DNA from: Clostridia bacterium
GTDB taxonomy: Bacteria; Bacillota; Clostridia; Peptostreptococcales; Anaerovoracaceae
Length of the DNA stretch: 34,972 bases
Assembly (NCBI GenBank): GCA_900766045.1
Contig: CAAFTW010000057.1
Location: forward strand, 1 to 34,972
Direction: 5' to 3'
Positions 31,768-34,972 of the stretch are shown here, in pieces. The notes under the pieces are model-generated. The model did no database searches. It was not told where the DNA came from and worked only from the letters and a program-made list of their open reading frames with translations. Made by a program: the position numbers and the translations under genes. Numbering within the stretch: position 1 is the stretch's first letter; each line of letters starts with the position of its first letter.

Positions 31768-32418
31768 TTATTTCTTTTCTGCTTCTTTCTTCTCAACCTG
31801 CTCGGCAAGAGCGTCTCTCATGGTCTCGATCTCCTTCGTCTTGAACTGGAAGGAGGCCTTGTTTGCAATCAGCCGCGCGCTGATCGGAATGATGGTCTCT
31901 AACACCTTCAGGTTATTTTCCCTCAGGGTGTTTCCTGTCTCCACGATATCGACGATGACGTCGGAAAGTCCGACGATCGGCGCCAGCTCGATGGAACCGT
32001 GCAGCTTGATCAGGTCGATGTCTCTTCCCTGCTCGGCAAAATAGTTTCCCGCGATGTTCTTGAACTTAGTCGCTACAACCAGTCTCTTTTCCGGATTTTC
32101 ATGGAATCCGTTCGGACCGGCCACACACATTCTGCACTTTCCGATCTTCAGATCCAGAAGTTCATAGACATCAGACTCATATTCCAGAAGGATGTCTCTT
32201 CCTGCAATGCCCAGATCTGCAGCTCCTCGTTCTACATATTTTACTACGTCCGTCGGCTTTACCTGAAAGTACTGGACGCCTTTCTCTTCATTGGTAAAAA
32301 TCAGCTTCCGTGATCCATCCTTGATTTCCGGACACTCATATCCACAGCGTTCCAGCATATCGTAGACCTGATCGCCGAGTCTTCCCTTAGGAAGCGCCAC
32401 TCTTAACATCTGCCCCAT
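31768..32418 (-). CDS. hisG: ATP phosphoribosyltransferase, short form
   Basis: HisG condenses ATP with PRPP, the committed and feedback-regulated step. At 216 residues it is the short form that lacks the C-terminal regulatory domain and needs HisZ. Motifs include LRVALPKGRL at the start, the DLGIAGRD loop and VDIVETGNTLREN for PRPP binding. Its ATG overlaps the hisZ stop in a TAATG arrangement, implying coupled translation of the two partners. Confidence 0.96.
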   Translation of the reverse strand: MGQMLRVALPKGRLGDQVYDMLERCGYECPEIKDGSRKLIFTNEEKGVQYFQVKPTDVVKYVERGAADLGIAGRDILLEYESDVYELLDLKIGKCRMCVAGPNGFHENPEKRLVVATKFKNIAGNYFAEQGRDIDLIKLHGSIELAPIVGLSDVIVDIVETGNTLRENNLKVLETIIPISARLIANKASFQFKTKEIETMRDALAEQVEKKEAEKK

Positions 32419-33587
32419 TACCTGGACGCCTCCTTTCCATTTTCTCTCTCAGCCTTTTCTACTTCATCCTGAAGCGCAGCTCGGTCTTCCTTACTTACAT
32501 ATTCGATTCTGCCATAGCGGAGATTCTCCGGAACATGTCTCTGGGCCAGAACGGAATTTCCGCGGAATATTATGCGGCTGGCAGCGCTATAAACGTCTGC
32601 CGGGCTGTCCTTCTCGGTATAAAGAAGAAGCACATCCGTATCCGTCTTTTCCGAAGACAGCCGGTCCAGATAATCCAGGTAAACGGCAAAACCAATGGCT
32701 CCGCCTTCTTTATTCATTCTCTTCATCAGAGGATCATACTCACCGCCGGAAAGAACGCTGTGCGGAACGCCGTTCACAAATCCCTGGAAGCAGATTCCGG
32801 AATAATAAGTCATGTCGTTGACCATGGAGAAGTCGATTCTCACATTCTGGTCCAGTCCGTCTGCCCGCAGGACATCGAATACGCCCTCAAGTTCAGCAAG
32901 CGCTGCCTTTCCGGCATCGGAAAGCGGAAGCTTCTCCAGAACCGGCGATACTTCTTCCCAGGAGCCGTAAGCCGAAAGCAGGGTTTCCAGCACATCGATC
33001 AGACCCTTCTCAACGCCTGCAGCTTCCGCCACAGAACGCAGCTCGTGCGGATTCTTTTCTCCTATACACTTGGTCATGTTTTCTTTTGTCTGATCATCGG
33101 AGATGTCCCGCATCAGGTCTTTCAGCACGCCCATATGGGAAACCTGAAGGACATAATCTCCGGAAACGGCCTCAAGGCTCTCTGCCGCCAGCATCGTAAC
33201 TTCTGCGATCTGGTAAAGATCCAGGTCTCCGATGCACTCCAGTCCGGTCTGCATGATTTCTCTGTGCGCCCGGGTCTCTCTGTCCGAACGGTAGATATTC
33301 TCGCTGTAGAAAACCTTCTGCGTGTAGCCCTGATCGTGACGCTCATTCTTAACGATGGAAAGGGTCAGGTCCGGCTTCAGCGCCATCAGATGCCCGTTTC
33401 CGTCGCGAAATGCAATAATATCTTCTGAATCAATAAAATCCCGGTTCTGCAGGTAAAGTTCATACTCCTCGAACTTATCCATCTTATACCGGGAATATCC
33501 GTATCTGCGGTACAGCGCATGCAGCTGCATCTGCGCGCGTTCCTCGATACTCATTCTCTCTTCCGTTGTCTGTCCTGCAGCTGTCAA
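32418..33587 (-). CDS. hisZ: ATP phosphoribosyltransferase regulatory subunit
   Basis: HisZ is a histidyl-tRNA-synthetase-like protein without aminoacylation activity that assembles with short HisG and confers histidine feedback inhibition. The 389-residue product has MALKPDLTLSIVK (a class II motif-2-like region) and ETRAHREIMQTGLECIG. The start is taken as TTG at 33587 because GGAGG lies 8 nt upstream; an ATG at 33554 with weaker GGAAGAGAG is an alternative. It is the first gene of the operon. Confidence 0.93.
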   Translation of the reverse strand: MTAAGQTTEERMSIEERAQMQLHALYRRYGYSRYKMDKFEEYELYLQNRDFIDSEDIIAFRDGNGHLMALKPDLTLSIVKNERHDQGYTQKVFYSENIYRSDRETRAHREIMQTGLECIGDLDLYQIAEVTMLAAESLEAVSGDYVLQVSHMGVLKDLMRDISDDQTKENMTKCIGEKNPHELRSVAEAAGVEKGLIDVLETLLSAYGSWEEVSPVLEKLPLSDAGKAALAELEGVFDVLRADGLDQNVRIDFSMVNDMTYYSGICFQGFVNGVPHSVLSGGEYDPLMKRMNKEGGAIGFAVYLDYLDRLSSEKTDTDVLLLYTEKDSPADVYSAASRIIFRGNSVLAQRHVPENLRYGRIEYVSKEDRAALQDEVEKAERENGKEASR

Positions 33588-33770
33588 TACTCCAACCTCC
33601 GTGCTATCAGCTTCTGACTGTTTACTACTTCTTCTTTACTTACTATCTTTCTTACCCTGTTTATTCTACGCGGGATCATGCCCGTGAGATCGTGCAAAGC
33701 ACCTGACTTCATCCGGCGCTTCGTATCTTCCTGATAGGCGCAGCCGGCCGTCCGCTTTAGTGCTTTATTA
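33588..33770 (-). other. his operon leader
   Basis: The 180-nt untranslated leader on the minus strand can form a CCGGC...GCCGG stem with internal GC and TATC/GATA pairs (33713-33748), a GTGC-TTT-GCAC hairpin (33692-33702) and a CGGG/CCCG hairpin (33671-33684). It lacks the T-box core sequence, a His-codon-rich leader peptide and a terminator, so any regulation must be of another kind. Confidence 0.4.
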
Positions 33771-33777
33771 CTTTATC

Positions 33778-33805
33778 ATGATAACGCATTAAAGTATTTT
33801 GTCAA
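33778..33805 (-). promoter_or_regulatory. his operon promoter
   Basis: On the minus strand TTGACA (33800-33805) and TATCAT (33778-33783) are spaced 16 bp. A perfect 12-bp palindrome TTATCATGATAA (33773-33784) covers the -10, and a wider inverted repeat CTTTARTGC flanks it (33755-33763 and 33786-33794), making an operator likely. Confidence 0.7.
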
Positions 33806-33910
33806 CCTCTAACAAAATATTTTACGTGTATTTATGTGCGATCAATCATCTAATCACATCCACGGTATATCCTGTCCGTGCCGTCTTCTGCCGGAATTTA
33901 CGCCGCAGTG

Positions 33911-34033
33911 CCGCAGCGCACAAAAAGGCATGTACTGGATAGCGGCACGCACAAGAGTGCTGTGTAGAGCAGCGGCACACGGAAAGGCGTTATGTTAGAT
34001 GACATCACATAGAAAAGCGCTGCCAATCGATAA
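33911..34033. repeat. Four degenerate 31-bp tandem repeats
   Basis: Units start near 33911, 33942, 33972 and 34003. The loose consensus begins GCGGCAC, continues with ACAA or GAAA and a GYGYT core, and ends in an ATGTWAGATA-like part. The second and third units are the most alike. Confidence 0.45.
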
Positions 34034-34407
34034 CCTCCATCCATTTATTATGCATTGCTTTTCGTCTAAATTCCAGACTATCCGTTATAAATCCCACATT
34101 ATCCATGATGTACAAAATGTGAAACTGGTGATCATTACATATTGACAAAAATTTGTATGTAAAAATCATCTATTCTCTGTTATATACATACGCATGTGAA
34201 TCTTTATACCATATTGTCAGATAAATAAGTATGCGGACATTCTGTTTTTCTATGTAAATACATATTATCCGTTTCGCCATGCCCCAGTTTACAAATATTT
34301 ACGGTTCGTTGCGGATAGTTCTCTATCTTCTGATTGATTTCCAATCTTTTAACACAGCAAAATCTGATTCGAAAATACATATTCTTTACATACTTTTAGA
34401 TGCAGGC

Positions 34408-34431
34408 AGCCGGGCGAATATTCGCCCGGCT
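34408..34431 (-). terminator. Palindrome after the EAL gene
   Basis: A perfect 24-bp palindrome (AGCCGGGCGAAT and its complement) lies 48 nt past the EAL stop. It makes a very stable hairpin but lacks a T-run on either strand, so it is only a probable terminator. Confidence 0.5.
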
Positions 34432-34479
34432 GGCACTATTCCATGATTATCGTGAAAACCAGAAATGCAAGCGACTCAG

Positions 34480-34972
34480 CTACTCCGGATGCACATCCGG
34501 AACAGACCCCTGCGACCCCAGAACAATCGCATCCAGCGGCTCAGGCTTAAAAAAATAAAATCCCTGGGTGAAATCACACGATGTTTCCTTCACAAACTCA
34601 AACTGTTCTTTTGTCTCAACGCCTTCGCATAATGTCCGGATACCCAGCTGATGCGCGGTTTCAACAATGGCCTTGATCAGGACCTTATTCGCACCTTCAT
34701 CTTGATCCAGCCTGCTGACCAGCGACTGATCGATCTTGATCAGATCAAAATGAAATCTCGTAAAGACATTCAGACTGGAGTATCCAGTTCCAAAATCATC
34801 GACCCAGATCGTAAACCCACTGCCAATGAAATCATTCATTTGCGTCCGGAACCGCTCCCCAGCCTTTGCCACATCTTCCTCAGTAATTTCAATGATCACC
34901 TTCTCCACGGGAACCTCATATTTTTCCAGCAGATTAAGAATTTTTCTGTGCATGTCCACATGATCAAAATCC
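34480..34972 (-). CDS. EAL-domain cyclic-di-GMP phosphodiesterase (C-terminal part)
   Basis: The gene enters from beyond the right edge: the frame continues past the internal ATG at 34959 with DFDHVD to the last base, so the true start is outside. The visible 163 or so codons are the C-terminal half of an EAL domain, which hydrolyses cyclic-di-GMP to pGpG. Catalytic motifs are present: IEITEED (metal Glu), DDFGTGYSSL, LIKID (Lys), CEGVET (Glu) and QGFYFFKPEP (Gln), so the enzyme is probably active. The EAL triplet itself and any sensor or GGDEF domains lie outside the window. Confidence 0.9.
   Translation of the reverse strand, partial: DFDHVDMHRKILNLLEKYEVPVEKVIIEITEEDVAKAGERFRTQMNDFIGSGFTIWVDDFGTGYSSLNVFTRFHFDLIKIDQSLVSRLDQDEGANKVLIKAIVETAHQLGIRTLCEGVETKEQFEFVKETSCDFTQGFYFFKPEPLDAIVLGSQGSVPDVHPE

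Larger units (their letters stand above)
33806..34479. other. Gene-free region between his promoter and EAL gene
   Basis: These 674 bp contain no credible gene. Recognisable are the four degenerate 31-bp repeats (33911-34033), an AT-rich part with seven TACATA/TATGTA words (34136-34392) and the large palindrome at 34408-34431. Confidence 0.55.

Noticed and set aside
33588..33770. T-box riboswitch or His-rich leader peptide before hisZ
   Set aside because: The conserved T-box core is absent, there is no terminator and no run of His codons.
33911..34033. CRISPR array
   Set aside because: Units abut without unique spacers, are too diverged, and no cas genes are near.
34080..34400. Replication origin with DnaA boxes
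   Set aside because: AT-rich, but only one poor TTATCCA match and no dnaA, dnaN or other origin-linked genes.

Overview
The window reads as ordinary chromosome of an anaerobic Gram-positive Firmicute, most likely class Clostridia. The grounds are an RNase Y instead of RNase E, a ThiI without a rhodanese domain next to a NifS-type desulfurase, the HisZ + short HisG pair, a PHP-type histidinol phosphatase, strong AGGAGG-like ribosome-binding sites, and roughly 50% GC coding DNA with AT-rich spacers. Family or genus cannot be fixed from sequence reading alone. Apart from the SEDS gene, every gene lies on the minus strand. No tRNA, rRNA, CRISPR array or transposase gene was seen.

Layout, left to right: a clipped secreted-protein start (1-57); sulfur-transfer and RNA genes thiI, nifS, rny (454-4527); a structured gene-free region with overlapping promoters (about 4761-5256); a plus-strand rodA/ftsW-type gene; a gene-free 0.75 kb stretch with an imperfect inverted repeat at its ends; then the cell-shape cluster minD, PBP2, mreD, mreC, mreB, radC, read leftward from about 14.6 kb. 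Upstream of that lies one reading frame joining the repressor NrdR to cytidylate kinase, then a membrane-anchored FKBP/trigger-factor-like foldase. A 1.5 kb gene-free region (17.3-18.8 kb) holds a compact small-RNA candidate, a diverged tandem repeat and a cluster of TTGGTA/TACCAA motifs. Next come the complete F-type ATP synthase operon (atpBEFHAGDC) and a nine-gene histidine operon (hisZ-G-C-B-H-A-F-IE-hisK) lacking hisD. The right edge holds the C-terminal half of an EAL-domain cyclic-di-GMP phosphodiesterase.

How the genes work together: NifS supplies persulfide sulfur to ThiI for 4-thiouridine in tRNA and possibly thiamine thiazole. RodA-type polymerase, PBP2 and MreBCD form the elongasome that builds the side wall. 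ATP synthase couples an ion gradient to ATP, and its c subunit carries residues resembling a sodium site. The his operon encodes every step of histidine synthesis from PRPP and ATP except histidinol dehydrogenase.

The most noteworthy items are the NrdR-Cmk fusion; a roughly 450-nt leftward transcription unit upstream of rny whose promoter shares its -10 region with rodA; a 90-nt small RNA candidate at 17.65 kb; a promoter-operator-terminator arrangement ahead of atpB; a structured spacer between atpE and atpF; three equally spaced TTGGTA...TACCAA pairs; and a MinD with no MinC/MinE and no membrane-targeting tail. None was checked against databases; all calls come from reading the sequence.
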